Assembly (NCBI RefSeq): GCF_024345475.1
Contig: NZ_JAGQBE010000003.1
Coordinates: forward strand, 1-64,000
Direction: 5' to 3'
Source of the DNA: Cyanobium sp. T1B-Tous
GTDB taxonomy: Bacteria > Cyanobacteriota > Cyanobacteriia > PCC-6307 > Cyanobiaceae
DNA length: 64,000 bases
Shown here: positions 18,766-28,564 of the stretch, one piece after another
Layout of the letters: every line of letters begins with the position of its first letter
How positions within the stretch are numbered: the first letter of the stretch is position 1
Made by a program: the position numbers and the translations under genes
The notes under the pieces: model-generated
Seen by the model: only the letters and a program-made list of their open reading frames with translations
The model's database searches: none
What the model was told of the DNA's origin: nothing

Positions 18766-21224
18766 GCCCGCAGCTGGGCTCCCAGCTGCTTCTCCAGGGC
18801 CGCCTGCACCGCAGCGTGGGCCCGTTCCACATCCTCATCGGTGAGGGTGCGCTCCGGATCGCGGTAGCGCAGGCGGAAGGCCTGGCTGCACTGGCCATCG
18901 GCCAGTTGGTCGCCCACGTAGCGATCCACCAGTTCGGCATGTTCCAGCAACGGCTTGCCAGCCTTGCGGATCACCTGGAGGAGGTCGGCGGAGCGGCAGT
19001 CGGCGCCCACCACAACGGCCAGGTCCCGCTCTGAGGCTGGAACCGTGGCAAAGGGTGCAAAGGCCGGCTGCCAGCGGTTGCGCCGGGTGGCTGCGGTGAG
19101 CAGGGCCCCCAGCTCCAGTTCGAACAGGTGGGTGCTATCCGGCAGGTCGAGGGCCTGGGCCTGTTCCGGATGCAGCTGGCCAAACCATCCCGCCGGTCGG
19201 CCCTCCACCACGATCTGGGCGGCCCGGCCCGGGTGCAGCAGCGGCTGGTCCTGCAGGGGACGGTCCTCGCAAGGGATCGACAGGGAGGCCAGGGCCTGCT
19301 GCAGAACCCCACGGGCCTGCCCATAGGTGAGGGGTTGGGGCTTGCCGCTGCTGGTCCAACGCTCGGCTCTTCGTTCGCCGCAGATCACGCCCACGAGCAG
19401 ATGGCGTTGGGCCCGGCTGGCGACCCCGCTGCCGCTAGCCGAGCTGAAAACCTGGCCCATTTCAAAGGCCCAAAAGCCCTGTTGACCGCTCTGCAGATTG
19501 CGGCGGGCTGCCGCCAGCAGTTCACCGTGCAGGTTGTCGCGCAGGTGGCCGTAATCGGCGAGCAATGGATTCGCCAGGGGAAGGCGCCCTGGTGCTGTCG
19601 CGACCAGGGAAAAGCTGCAGGCCTCCTGTAATCCAGCGGCACAGAGCTGGCGGCGCAGGCGGCGCTCCACCTGCTGGGCGGGCTCCAGCCCCCCGGGTTC
19701 GAGGGGATCGGGCAGATGGCAGGCAAATCGGTCGTAGCCCACCAGTCGTGCCACCTCCTCGATCAGGTCCACCTCCCGCTGGAGGTCCATTGATCGCGAG
19801 GGGGGAACGGTGACCTGCCATCCCTCCGCATCGGCATCCGCCACCAGGGTGCAGCCGAGCGCTGTGAGGGTCTGCAGGATCTGCCCATCGCTCAGGTCGC
19901 CCAGTTCCTCGCCCTCCTGCACGGGGCCCAGCAGGTTGTGCAGCGCGTCCCGACGCAGATGCAAGGGAACGGCCGGCGCCTGGGGGCGCTGGTGCACCCA
20001 GCGTTCCACCACTTGGGCATCGCAGAGCTCCTGAAACAGCTCCACGGCACGGTCGGCGGCAGCGAGGGTGTTCTCCCGAGGGAGACCCTTCTCAAAGCGG
20101 CTGCTGGCCTCGGTCCGCAGTCCCACGCTGCGGGCGGAGCGGCGAACGGATTGGGGGGCAAAAACCGCCGCCTCCAGCCAAATCGCGGTGGTGTTGTCGC
20201 TGACGGCCTCTTCGGCGCCACCCATCACGCCCGCCAGGGCGATGGCCCGGCCCGCATAGGTCACCACGAGGGCTTCAGGCGTGAGGGCCTGCTCCGAGCC
20301 GTCCAGGGCGGTGAAGTGTTCTCCGGTGCGCGCTTGACGCAGGCCCACGGCGGCCGCCTCGACCGCGCCGCCGGTGAGGGCTGCGAGCCGCGACCGATCG
20401 AAGGCATGCAGCGGCTGGCCCGTTTCCAGCATCACCAGGTTGGTGATGTCCACCACGGTGTTGATGGGCCTGATGCCGGCCTTGTCGAGGCGTTGTTGCA
20501 ACCAGCGTGGAGAGGGCCCCACCTTCACGCCCTCCAGGGCTGTGAGGCTGAACAGCCCGCCCTCCTCCATCGCCGCTTGGTCACTGGCGTCGGCGGGAAG
20601 GGGGACAGCCGTCACCGCCGGCGCCGGCATGGCAATGCGGGTTTGCCCGCCCACCAGAGCTGCCACCTCGCGGGCAATGCCCTGCATCGACAGGCCGTCG
20701 GGGCGGTTGGCGGTGATGGCCAGCTCCAGCACCTGGTCATCCAACCCCAAACTGGGCCCCACCGGCGCTCCCACGGCAGGCACGGATTCGAGCAGCTCGT
20801 CGAGCACGGCGATGCCATCGGCTTCCGCACTGAGGCCCAGCTCCGCCAGGGAGCAGATCATGCCGCTGCTGGGCACGCCGCGCAGTTCGGCGGGCTTGAT
20901 CGTGAGGTTCACGGCCGGCAGGGTGGCCCCCACCAGGGCTACCGGGACGTGAATCCCAGCGCGCACGTTGGCGGCCCCACAGACGATCTGGAGCGGCTCG
21001 GCTGCCCCCACCTCCACCTCACAGACACTGAGCTTGTCGGCGTTCGGGTGGGGCTGCCGATCGCGCACGTAGCCCACCACCACCCCTGCGGCCTGGGCGG
21101 CCAGATCCTCAATGGCGTCGACTTCAAAACCGGCGAGCGAGAGGCGCTCCGCGAGGGCCTCCACCGCGAGTGCCTCGCCAGGGGCGGTCACCAGCTCCTG
21201 CAACCATTGGAGCGAGACCCGCAT
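18762..21224 (-). CDS. pheT: Phenylalanyl-tRNA synthetase beta subunit
   Basis: The beta chain of the alpha2-beta2 enzyme that charges tRNA-Phe. The 820-residue length is typical. Domain order is visible: an N-terminal tRNA-binding (EMAP-like) domain (about 40-150, [21 protein letters not shown]), the B3/B4 editing domain (about 215-400), the B5 domain (about 410-490), the catalytic-like core ([20 protein letters not shown] onward), and the C-terminal ferredoxin-fold anticodon-binding domain ([15 protein letters not shown]). pheS is not in the window, so the two subunits are encoded apart. It converges on rlmD with a 4-nt overlap. Confidence 0.97.
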   Translation of the reverse strand: MRVSLQWLQELVTAPGEALAVEALAERLSLAGFEVDAIEDLAAQAAGVVVGYVRDRQPHPNADKLSVCEVEVGAAEPLQIVCGAANVRAGIHVPVALVGATLPAVNLTIKPAELRGVPSSGMICSLAELGLSAEADGIAVLDELLESVPAVGAPVGPSLGLDDQVLELAITANRPDGLSMQGIAREVAALVGGQTRIAMPAPAVTAVPLPADASDQAAMEEGGLFSLTALEGVKVGPSPRWLQQRLDKAGIRPINTVVDITNLVMLETGQPLHAFDRSRLAALTGGAVEAAAVGLRQARTGEHFTALDGSEQALTPEALVVTYAGRAIALAGVMGGAEEAVSDNTTAIWLEAAVFAPQSVRRSARSVGLRTEASSRFEKGLPRENTLAAADRAVELFQELCDAQVVERWVHQRPQAPAVPLHLRRDALHNLLGPVQEGEELGDLSDGQILQTLTALGCTLVADADAEGWQVTVPPSRSMDLQREVDLIEEVARLVGYDRFACHLPDPLEPGGLEPAQQVERRLRRQLCAAGLQEACSFSLVATAPGRLPLANPLLADYGHLRDNLHGELLAAARRNLQSGQQGFWAFEMGQVFSSASGSGVASRAQRHLLVGVICGERRAERWTSSGKPQPLTYGQARGVLQQALASLSIPCEDRPLQDQPLLHPGRAAQIVVEGRPAGWFGQLHPEQAQALDLPDSTHLFELELGALLTAATRRNRWQPAFAPFATVPASERDLAVVVGADCRSADLLQVIRKAGKPLLEHAELVDRYVGDQLADGQCSQAFRLRYRDPERTLTDEDVERAHAAVQAALEKQLGAQLRA

Positions 21225-21337
21225 CAGCCCATCCCATCAGGAAGCGGGATCCTAGGGATCCACAGGGATCCGGGTTCAGCTGCCAGGTATGGTGGCAACT
21301 TGTCCTTTCGCATCGCACCAGCGGCGCAACGTCCTTC

Positions 21338-21532
21338 ATGGCTAAAAACAAGGGCGTCCGGATCGTGATCACTCTCGAGTGCACGGAATGCCGGTCCAAC
21401 CCCGCCAAGCGGTCCCCCGGTGTGTCCCGGTACACCACCGAAAAGAACCGCCGCAACACCACCGAACGGCTTGAGCTGAAGAAGTTCTGTCCGCACTGCA
21501 ACTCCTCAACGGTCCATAAGGAAATCAAGTGA
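21338..21532 (+). CDS. rpmG: 50S ribosomal protein L33
   Basis: A 64-residue zinc-ribbon ribosomal protein. It starts [18 protein letters not shown] and ends [15 protein letters not shown]; the two CxxC pairs (CTEC and CPHC) are those of the zinc-binding form of L33. The ATG at 21338 gives the expected N-terminus; the longer upstream frame is not conserved sequence. It is followed by rpsR after 102 bp, the standard cyanobacterial rpmG-rpsR order. Confidence 0.97.
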   Translation: MAKNKGVRIVITLECTECRSNPAKRSPGVSRYTTEKNRRNTTERLELKKFCPHCNSSTVHKEIK

Positions 21533-21634
21533 GGCCGGTTTCAGGTCGCGGCCCTCTGGCCCTCGCTCTGAGCCCCTTGCATGTTCCTTGGCCTTGACAG
21601 GCGTCGGCTTCCTTTCACCTCACCGTTTCTCTCG

Positions 21635-21856
21635 ATGTCCAGTTCCTTTTTCAAAAAGCGTCTTTCGCCGATCAAGCCCGGCGACCCGATCGACTACAAG
21701 GATGTCGATCTGCTCAAGAAGTTCATCACCGAGCGCGGCAAGATCCTGCCCCGCCGGCTGACGGGCCTCACCGCCAAACAGCAGCGAGACCTCACCAATG
21801 CGGTCAAGCGAGCCCGCATCGTGGCCCTGCTGCCCTTCGTGAACCCCGAAGGCTGA
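21635..21856 (+). CDS. rpsR: 30S ribosomal protein S18
   Basis: A 73-residue small-subunit protein with the family core [20 protein letters not shown] and [20 protein letters not shown], then [11 protein letters not shown]. The ATG at 21635 gives the [17 protein letters not shown]-terminus. It is downstream of rpmG and 43 bp upstream of the RNB ribonuclease start, so the three genes probably form one transcript. Confidence 0.97.
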
Positions 21857-21899
21857 GGCGCATCCGCTGGCCTCGGCAAGCTTCCAACCCGGCGATCTG

Positions 21900-23900
21900 G
21901 TGGGCCTCAGCGACGAGCGGGGCCCCCAGGTCGCCGTTGTTGTAAGCGTTCAGACCACGAAGGCCTCCGTGGCCATTGGGGCTTCCGCTCGCCAGCAGAT
22001 CCTCCCCCTGCGGCAGCTGCAGTTGCTCTGCCCCCTGCCCGCGCTGTCGACCATTCCCCAGCGGATCAGCCAGCCTCCCTGGGGCCTCAACGACGCCAGC
22101 CTGGCGGCGGCGCTGCCACCCCGGCGCGATTTTGGTGCGGCCTGGCTGTTGCTCCAGGGGGATGACGCAGCCCAACCCCTGGCCGACTGGGTCGAACTGG
22201 TGTGCTCCCGTCATGACGGCTTGGCGATTGCCGCCTGCTGGCTTTGGTGTCAGGGGCCCCAGACCCTGTTTCGCTGGCGTCAGGGTCAGGTTGAGCCCCG
22301 TGGCCAGGACGACCTGAAGCGGCTGCGTCGTGAACGGCGCCACCAGGTGCTGCAGGCGCAGGCGGAACAGCGGTGGCATCAACTGCTGCGAGGGCGGAGC
22401 CCCCTCGAGGCCCAGTCCCTCGATTTGGAGCAGCAGCAGCAACTGCAGCTGTTGCTGGCGTGGGCCGCCGGCGACTGTGAGATCCCCCTGCCCTTGCCCC
22501 TGCGGCAGGCTCTGCAAGCGGCCCACTGCAGCCCCGACACCGGCTCGATCCGCCACTTGCTGGTGGACCTGGGTCAATGGGAAGCCCACCATCTGCCATC
22601 CCTCCGTGCCACCACTTGGGAGCAGGGTTTCTCCGCCGCGTTGCTGGCGGAGGCCGATCGCCTGGTGGCGGCTGCCGAGCAGGAGCAACCGGGGGATGCC
22701 CATCGGCTTGACCTCACGGCCCAGCGCAGCGTCACCATCGACGATGCCGACACCTGCGACATCGACGACGGCCTCGCCCTCGAAACCACGCCCGCAGGCC
22801 AGCAGCGGATCTGGATTCACGTGGCCGATCCGGGGCGCCTAATCCCTGTGGATTCTCCGCTCGACCTGGAAGCGCGCCGACGGGGCAGCAGTTTGTACCT
22901 GGCCGGGGGCATCCTGCCGATGTTTCCCGAGACCCTGGCGACCGGGCCGATGAGCCTGCGGGCGGGACACCGCAGCGCTGCCTGGAGCCTCTGGGTAGAG
23001 CTGGATGCGGCTGGCGCCATTGCCGCTTCGGGCCTGCAGCGCAGCTGGGTGTCACCCACCTATCGGCTGTCCTACACCGACGCCGATGAGTTGATTGATC
23101 TGGCCCCTCCCCAGGAGCGCGACCTTGCCGATCTGCACGGCCTGCTGGAGCGTCGCCGCCAGTGGCGGGTGCAGCAGGGGGCCCTGCTGCTGGAACAGCC
23201 GGAAGGGCGCATCCGTGCCCAGGGCGACCAGGCGGTGCTGGAGATCACCGAACCGAGTCCGTCCCGGTTGCTGGTGGCTGAGGCCATGATCCTGGCGGGA
23301 GCGGCCGTGGCTGCCTATGGGCGCGAGCAGGGGCTGGCCCTGCCCTACCGCAGCCAGTTGCCCGCTGCCCTGCCGCCAGACAGCGAGCTCAACGGCCTCC
23401 CAGCTGGGCCCGTGCGCCACGCGGCGATCAAACGCTGTCTGAGCCGGGGGCACACCGGTACCGAGCCCAGCGGCCATTTCAGCCTCGGGCTGCCTGCCTA
23501 TGTGCAGGCCACCTCACCCATTCGCCGCTACGCGGATCTGGTGGTGCAGCGGCAGCTGCTCGCTGTGCAGCAGAACACCGCACCGCTGGCCGCCGAGGCC
23601 CTTCAGGGTCTGCTGACGGATCTCGATGGGTCCATCCGGCAGGGCATCCAGATCAGCCGGGAGGATCAGCGCCACTGGCAGCAGGTGTGGTTTCACGACC
23701 ACCGCCAGGAGCACTGGGCTGGCCTGTTCCTGCGTTGGTTGCGTCCCCAGGACCGACTGGGCCTGGTGCATGTGGACGCCCTGGGCCTGGATCTGGCGGC
23801 TGAGTGCCCCGCCGGTTCCCAGCCCGGCGATGCACTCCAGCTGCGTGTGCAGTTGGTGGACCCCCTGCGGGATCAGCTGCGGCTGCTGGCCACCGGTTAG
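21900..23900 (+). CDS. RNB domain ribonuclease (RNase II/R family)
   Basis: A 3'-5' exoribonuclease of the RNase II/R family, about 666 residues. The N-terminal third is helical and divergent. The RNB catalytic domain starts near residue 265 with the acidic metal-binding cluster VTIDDADTCDIDDGLAL, followed by WIHVADPGRLIPVDSPLD, FSLGLPAYVQATSPIRRYADL and a short C-terminal S1-like tail. The GTG at 21900 is the only usual start I find, but in-frame sequence before it (SFQPGDLVGL) still looks like coding sequence, so translation may begin further upstream. It follows rpsR by 43 bp and overlaps the next, convergent gene by 4 nt. Confidence 0.88.
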   Translation: MGLSDERGPQVAVVVSVQTTKASVAIGASARQQILPLRQLQLLCPLPALSTIPQRISQPPWGLNDASLAAALPPRRDFGAAWLLLQGDDAAQPLADWVELVCSRHDGLAIAACWLWCQGPQTLFRWRQGQVEPRGQDDLKRLRRERRHQVLQAQAEQRWHQLLRGRSPLEAQSLDLEQQQQLQLLLAWAAGDCEIPLPLPLRQALQAAHCSPDTGSIRHLLVDLGQWEAHHLPSLRATTWEQGFSAALLAEADRLVAAAEQEQPGDAHRLDLTAQRSVTIDDADTCDIDDGLALETTPAGQQRIWIHVADPGRLIPVDSPLDLEARRRGSSLYLAGGILPMFPETLATGPMSLRAGHRSAAWSLWVELDAAGAIAASGLQRSWVSPTYRLSYTDADELIDLAPPQERDLADLHGLLERRRQWRVQQGALLLEQPEGRIRAQGDQAVLEITEPSPSRLLVAEAMILAGAAVAAYGREQGLALPYRSQLPAALPPDSELNGLPAGPVRHAAIKRCLSRGHTGTEPSGHFSLGLPAYVQATSPIRRYADLVVQRQLLAVQQNTAPLAAEALQGLLTDLDGSIRQGIQISREDQRHWQQVWFHDHRQEHWAGLFLRWLRPQDRLGLVHVDALGLDLAAECPAGSQPGDALQLRVQLVDPLRDQLRLLATG

Positions 23901-25765
23901 TCGGGGGCGAGCCGGGATGCCCGCAGCCACGGCCCCCAGGGGTTGGCACAGCCGAGCAACCGGGCCGGCGTCGGCCGGTCGAGATCCTGAAGCCAACGGT
24001 TCAGCCCAGGTTCGAGCGTGATCAGGGGCCAGGTGCGGGCCCCGTTGCCGCCGGCCGCGATGGCGAGGGCTGGGTCGAGCGTGATCTGGAACCCTCCTTG
24101 GCCATCGGGGTGCACCATCCCGCTCCAAAGGGCCTCCTGCGGTTCAGTGCTGCCGCTGCGGGGATCAAGATGACGTGCAAAGGGTTCTGCCAGGAGGCCA
24201 TCGGAACCCACCAGCTCGGGTGCATCCAGCAGCTGCACCTGGCGTTCGGCCCAGTCGTCGGCATACCAGGGTGTATCCCAGAGGGGCACCACGGCCGCGG
24301 GCGCCCAGGTATCGCGGATCAGCTGCTCCTGCAGGCTGCGCACCGGCAGGTCCGCCAGGGCCACGTTTCGCTGCACCGCCAGGGCCGCCGCGGCTCCTGC
24401 AGCCTGGCCGATGTTGAAGATCAGGGGCTGCAACCGGGTGGCGCCGTTGGCCATGTGGCTGACGCTGAGGCACTTGTCAGCGGCGAGCAGGTTGTCGCAG
24501 CTGTCGCTGATCAGGGCCGAATAGGGAATGGTGAACGGGGTGCCGCTCCAGCGGCCGCCCCAGCGAATGCTCTTCGGGGCGAGCGGCCAATCGGGCCCTG
24601 GATAGTGGTGGTCGTTCGCATAGTTGCCCACCGCCACCGACTCAACCTGGCCGTAGGCGTTCAAGGGCAGCGGGCCCTGGGATTCCCCGGCCCCCCGGGG
24701 AAGGAGGTGCTGCTCCAGCACCACGGTGCGCCCCACCAAACGACGCCCCTCCCGCCAGTAGGGCATCAGGGCCAGGGGGGATGGCCCCTCCAACGCTGAA
24801 CGCCCACCGCTGGTCTGGCCGGGCAGGGGGAAGCAGGCCGCCGGCTGGAGCCAACCCCCGGAAGCCTCTTGCAACGCTGCGCTGAACGCCTGGCTGTGGG
24901 CCTGCATGGCCGCCCCGATCGCCCCGTCGGGTGCCGTTGGCTCCAGTAGCTCCAGGCCGGAGCCATGCCAATCGTTGCCGCCGAGGGGCCAGTTCAGCAT
25001 CACCAACCCGCCCGGCAGCCGGCCGTAGCTAATGGTGCGCTCCAGCCCAAAGGCCTCGGCAGCGGAGCCAAAGGGCGCCGCAAGGCGGGGTGACTCCCCC
25101 TTCAGCAGGGGTGGCATCGAGCCGGGAGCTGCATCCGCTGGCAACTGGCCCATGGCCACCCAGGTGGGGGACTGCAGCGGATGGTTCTTGAAAAAAGGCT
25201 CCTGCTCCAGCCTGGCTCGCGATGGGGCACTGGGCTCGTGCCACTGGTCCTGCGCTTCCCAGCCCTGGCGGTAGGGAGCGGCGCCCTGGGCCAGAAGTTC
25301 GCCGCGGTCACTGCCATCAATCAGCACCTGGGCGTGGATCTGCAGCACCTCGCCCCGATGCTCCACCTCGATGGCCTGGATGCGCTGCCCCTGGCGGTGC
25401 ACAGCCCGCAGCACCACGCCATCGAGCCACTGCAAGGAGCGCTGGGCATCGCACCATTGGCGCAGGATCGCCTCCGCCGTGGCGGGTCGATAGCCAAAGC
25501 AGCTCACCCAGTTGTGGTCGAGCCCTTCCGGTTCGCGGCGCTGCAGTTCCCGCAGGAATGCCCCCCAGAGGCCCGTCTGCCAGGGCGAGAGCTCATTGCC
25601 ATCGGGAGCGCAGACCCCGGCCGCACTGACCATGCCCCCCAGCCAGGGGCCGGGAGTGAGCAACAGCACCCCTGCCCCGCCCCGGGCCGCCTGCAGCGCC
25701 GCCGCCACCCCACCGGTGCCGCCACCCCACACCACCACCTCGGCCTGTTCGTGCCTGATCGCCAT
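23897..25765 (-). CDS. FAD-dependent oxidoreductase (FAD_oxidored family)
   Basis: About 622 residues. The N-terminal FAD-binding Rossmann motif is VVVWGGGTGGVAAALQAARG. Further blocks typical of the PF12831-type family include GGMVSAAGVCAPDGNELS, VLIDGSDRGELLAQGAAPYRQ, the FTIPYSALISDSCDNLLAADKCLSVSH region (shown only in part) and GQAAGAAAALAVQRN. No cofactor other than FAD is evident, and there is no signal peptide. The substrate is unknown and the neighbours (RNase, metG) do not help. An ATG at 25774 is an alternative start. It is divergent from metG and convergent with the ribonuclease. Confidence 0.85.
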   Translation of the reverse strand: MAIRHEQAEVVVWGGGTGGVAAALQAARGGAGVLLLTPGPWLGGMVSAAGVCAPDGNELSPWQTGLWGAFLRELQRREPEGLDHNWVSCFGYRPATAEAILRQWCDAQRSLQWLDGVVLRAVHRQGQRIQAIEVEHRGEVLQIHAQVLIDGSDRGELLAQGAAPYRQGWEAQDQWHEPSAPSRARLEQEPFFKNHPLQSPTWVAMGQLPADAAPGSMPPLLKGESPRLAAPFGSAAEAFGLERTISYGRLPGGLVMLNWPLGGNDWHGSGLELLEPTAPDGAIGAAMQAHSQAFSAALQEASGGWLQPAACFPLPGQTSGGRSALEGPSPLALMPYWREGRRLVGRTVVLEQHLLPRGAGESQGPLPLNAYGQVESVAVGNYANDHHYPGPDWPLAPKSIRWGGRWSGTPFTIPYSALISDSCDNLLAADKCLSVSHMANGATRLQPLIFNIGQAAGAAAALAVQRNVALADLPVRSLQEQLIRDTWAPAAVVPLWDTPWYADDWAERQVQLLDAPELVGSDGLLAEPFARHLDPRSGSTEPQEALWSGMVHPDGQGGFQITLDPALAIAAGGNGARTWPLITLEPGLNRWLQDLDRPTPARLLGCANPWGPWLRASRLAPD

Positions 25766-25847
25766 GGCTAGCAAGGGTCAAGGACTGGCTCCCCAGCGTG
25801 TCAGGGTGGGCCCCGGTCCAGGCGCCGCGTGCCCCCCTCCCGGTTGC

Positions 25848-27416
25848 ATGTCTTACACCCTCACCACCCCGCTCTACTACGTCAACGATCGGGCCCATCT
25901 CGGCAGCGCTTACACCACGCTCGCCTGTGACACCATCGCCCGCTTTCAGCGCCTGAAGGGGGAAGAGGTGCTGTTCATCACCGGCTGCGATGAGCACGGC
26001 CAGAAGATTCAGCGCACCGCCGAGGCCGCGGGTCTGACGCCCCAGGCCCACTGCGACGCAGTCAGTGAAGGGTATCGGTCCCTCTGGAACCGGTGGCAGA
26101 TCAGCCACGACCGCTTCATTCGCACCACGGCCCCGCGGCACCGCCAACTGGTGGAGCAGTTTTTCGCCAGGGTCGAGGCCAATGGCGATGTGGTGGAGGG
26201 CCGCCAGCAGGGCTGGTACTGCGTGGCCTGCGAGGAGTTCAAAGACGACGCCCCGGGCAGCGAAGACCCGGAATGCAGCATCCATCGCAAGCCCCTGGAA
26301 TGGCGCGACGAGGTGAATCTGTTCTTTCGCCTCTCCCGCTATCAGAGCCAGATCGAGGCCCTGATCCGGCGTCCGGGCTTCATCGCCCCGGCCAGCCGGC
26401 AGAAGGAAGTGGAGAACTTCGTGGCCCAGGGGCTGCGTGACTTCTCCATGTCCCGCGTCGACCTTCCCTGGGGAATTCCGGTGCCAGGCCATGGCGGGCA
26501 CACGTTCTATGTGTGGTTCGACGCCCTGCTGGGCTACCTCTCGGCCCTGTTGCCCCAGGAGGATCCTGTCGACCTGGATCTGATCACTCAGCGGGGCTGG
26601 CCGGCCCAGCTGCACGTGATCGGCAAGGACATCCTGCGCTTTCACGCCGTCTACTGGCCCGCCATGCTCATGTCGGCAGGCTTGCCCTTGCCCGAGCGGG
26701 TGTTTGGCCACGGCTTCCTCACGCGGGAGGGGCAGAAGATGGGCAAATCCCTCGGCAACGTCCTCGATCCCGAGACGTTGCTGGAGCGCTGCGGCCGGGA
26801 TGCGGTGCGTTGGTATCTGCTGCGGGATATCCCCTTCGGCGATGACGGTGATTTCCAACAGCAACGGTTCATCGATCTGGTCAACAACGACCTGGCCAAC
26901 ACGATCGGCAACCTGCTCAATCGCACCTCGTCGATGGCCAGGCGCTGGTTTGCCGATGCCGTGCCGCCTGCCGGCAGCGCCATCCAGGCCGATCACCCCC
27001 TGGCGGTGGCTGCCCTCACCGCTGGCCAGACGGTGTCTGAAGCCCTTGAGGCCCTCGACTTCCGAACCGCCGCCGAGGCCGCCTTGCAATTGGCCGTCAG
27101 TGCCAATGGCTTCCTCAACGACCAGGCCCCATGGAAGCGGATGAAACAGGGGGGGGAGGAGGCGCAGGTGGCGTCTGATCTCTATGCGGTGCTGGAGGCC
27201 ACCCGCTGGGTTGCGGTGTTGTTGGCTCCGCTGGTGCCCGAACTCTCCGAGCGGATGCTGCTCCAGCTCGGCCAGCAACCGTTTGTCAGTGACCAGTGCT
27301 CGGGCCTGCCCTCTGCCTGGCGGGACGCCCAACAGTGGGGTGGCCTGGCCCCGGGCCTCCCCTTGATCGAACCCCAGCCGGTGATGCAACGGCTTGAACT
27401 GGAGGCTCCCCTGTGA
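25848..27416 (+). CDS. metG: Methionyl-tRNA synthetase
   Basis: A class I aminoacyl-tRNA synthetase, 522 residues. The HIGH-type signature is HLGS (near residue 17), ITGCDEHGQKI is the methionine-binding block, and the KMSKS loop reads KMGKS (about residue 297). The connective peptide keeps a CVAC pair and one further Cys (PECSIH), so zinc binding may be partial. The anticodon-binding helices follow, but there is no C-terminal EMAP-like tRNA-binding extension, so this is the short form. I chose the ATG at 25848; the frame extends upstream only through the divergent oxidoreductase gene. It overlaps lptC by GTGA. Confidence 0.96.
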   Translation: MSYTLTTPLYYVNDRAHLGSAYTTLACDTIARFQRLKGEEVLFITGCDEHGQKIQRTAEAAGLTPQAHCDAVSEGYRSLWNRWQISHDRFIRTTAPRHRQLVEQFFARVEANGDVVEGRQQGWYCVACEEFKDDAPGSEDPECSIHRKPLEWRDEVNLFFRLSRYQSQIEALIRRPGFIAPASRQKEVENFVAQGLRDFSMSRVDLPWGIPVPGHGGHTFYVWFDALLGYLSALLPQEDPVDLDLITQRGWPAQLHVIGKDILRFHAVYWPAMLMSAGLPLPERVFGHGFLTREGQKMGKSLGNVLDPETLLERCGRDAVRWYLLRDIPFGDDGDFQQQRFIDLVNNDLANTIGNLLNRTSSMARRWFADAVPPAGSAIQADHPLAVAALTAGQTVSEALEALDFRTAAEAALQLAVSANGFLNDQAPWKRMKQGGEEAQVASDLYAVLEATRWVAVLLAPLVPELSERMLLQLGQQPFVSDQCSGLPSAWRDAQQWGGLAPGLPLIEPQPVMQRLELEAPL

Positions 27417-28564
27417 TTGGTCGGCTGCTGTTTGGTCTGACCCTGGTTCTGGCCCCGCAGCTCCTCGTGGGCTGCCGCGCCCCCGCCCCCAAGGAGGAAG
27501 CCGCCCAGCCGTTTGTGTTCCGCTCGCTCAACCTGCGGCAGAAGGACCCGAGTGGGCGTCCCTTGTGGGAGCTCAGCAGTCCCGAGGCGCGTTACGACCT
27601 CGGCCGCCGTGTCGCCCAGGCCAGGGACCTGCGGGGGGTGATCTATGCCAAGGGCACAGCCCTGTATCGGATCACGGCGACCAGCGGCACCGTCATCAAC
27701 GACGGCGAGGTCGTGCAGCTGGAGGGGCCCACCCTGCTCCAGCGGATTGGTCCGAAGCCGTTGAGGGTGTCCGCGAGTCGGGTGCGTTGGTACCCCAAGC
27801 AGGAGCGTATGGAGATCGACCGCCATCCCCGGGCCAGCCAGGGAGATTTGCGACTCACCGCCCAGCGGGCCCGCTTCTGGATCCAGCAGGACAAGTTGGA
27901 ATTGTTGGGCCGTCCCGTGTTGGAGCGCACCGGTGCCAGCGGCATGACCCTCGCCCTCAGCTCCGCGGATTGGTTCCCTGGTACGGGCCAGCTGCTGGGT
28001 CGCGGTCCGGTTCGGGGTGAGCGCCGGCTGCCAGGCAACGGGCTCCAGACCCTCAGCTCACCAGGCCTGACCGGCAATTCCCTCTCCCAGATCATCGACC
28101 TGCAATCTCCGGTGCAACTGCTGGATCCAGGCCGCAAGGCCAGGCTCGATGCCCGCCAGACCCGGATCCAGCTCGCCGACGAACGCATCAGCAGCCCCCA
28201 CCCCTTCACGGCCCGGCTCGATCAATCGCTGTTGACGGGCACCGGCTTCGAGGTCCTGGGTCCCATCCACACCTTGATCATTCCCCAGGCCTGTCGTCTC
28301 AACCAACCCACCGATTCCCTCCGCGCCGACCGCTGCAGTTGGAACTGGCAGACCAATCAGGCGGAAGCCACAGGCAGCGTGGAATTGCGCCGCCAGGCCT
28401 TTCAACAGGTCACCAAGGCCCAACGGCTCACCGGCGTTGTCTCGAAACAGGGTCAAGCGGTGTTCAGCAGTCCGGGGAGTCGGGTTCAGACCCGGATGAC
28501 CCTGCCTCCGGCCCGGAGCCGTCCCCAGAAGTCGGAGCGGAAAGCGCCTCCAATTTCCCTCTGA
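27413..28564 (+). CDS. lptC: LptC-like LPS export lipoprotein
   Basis: A 383-residue protein with an N-terminal signal and lipobox LLVGC (Cys about 20), so it is probably a membrane-anchored lipoprotein facing the periplasm. The following 150 residues (VFRSLNLRQKDPSGRPLWEL, then SPEARYDL) match the LptC/OstA-like beta-jellyroll that passes lipopolysaccharide from LptFG to LptA. It is about twice the length of E. coli LptC, as is usual for cyanobacterial forms. The basic C-terminal tail (about 35 residues) overlaps the convergent CCB gene by 101 nt. It starts at a GTG inside the metG stop. Its partners lptF-lptB-lptA are at 50.4-52.7 kb. Confidence 0.82.
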   Translation: MIGRLLFGLTLVLAPQLLVGCRAPAPKEEAAQPFVFRSLNLRQKDPSGRPLWELSSPEARYDLGRRVAQARDLRGVIYAKGTALYRITATSGTVINDGEVVQLEGPTLLQRIGPKPLRVSASRVRWYPKQERMEIDRHPRASQGDLRLTAQRARFWIQQDKLELLGRPVLERTGASGMTLALSSADWFPGTGQLLGRGPVRGERRLPGNGLQTLSSPGLTGNSLSQIIDLQSPVQLLDPGRKARLDARQTRIQLADERISSPHPFTARLDQSLLTGTGFEVLGPIHTLIIPQACRLNQPTDSLRADRCSWNWQTNQAEATGSVELRRQAFQQVTKAQRLTGVVSKQGQAVFSSPGSRVQTRMTLPPARSRPQKSERKAPPISL

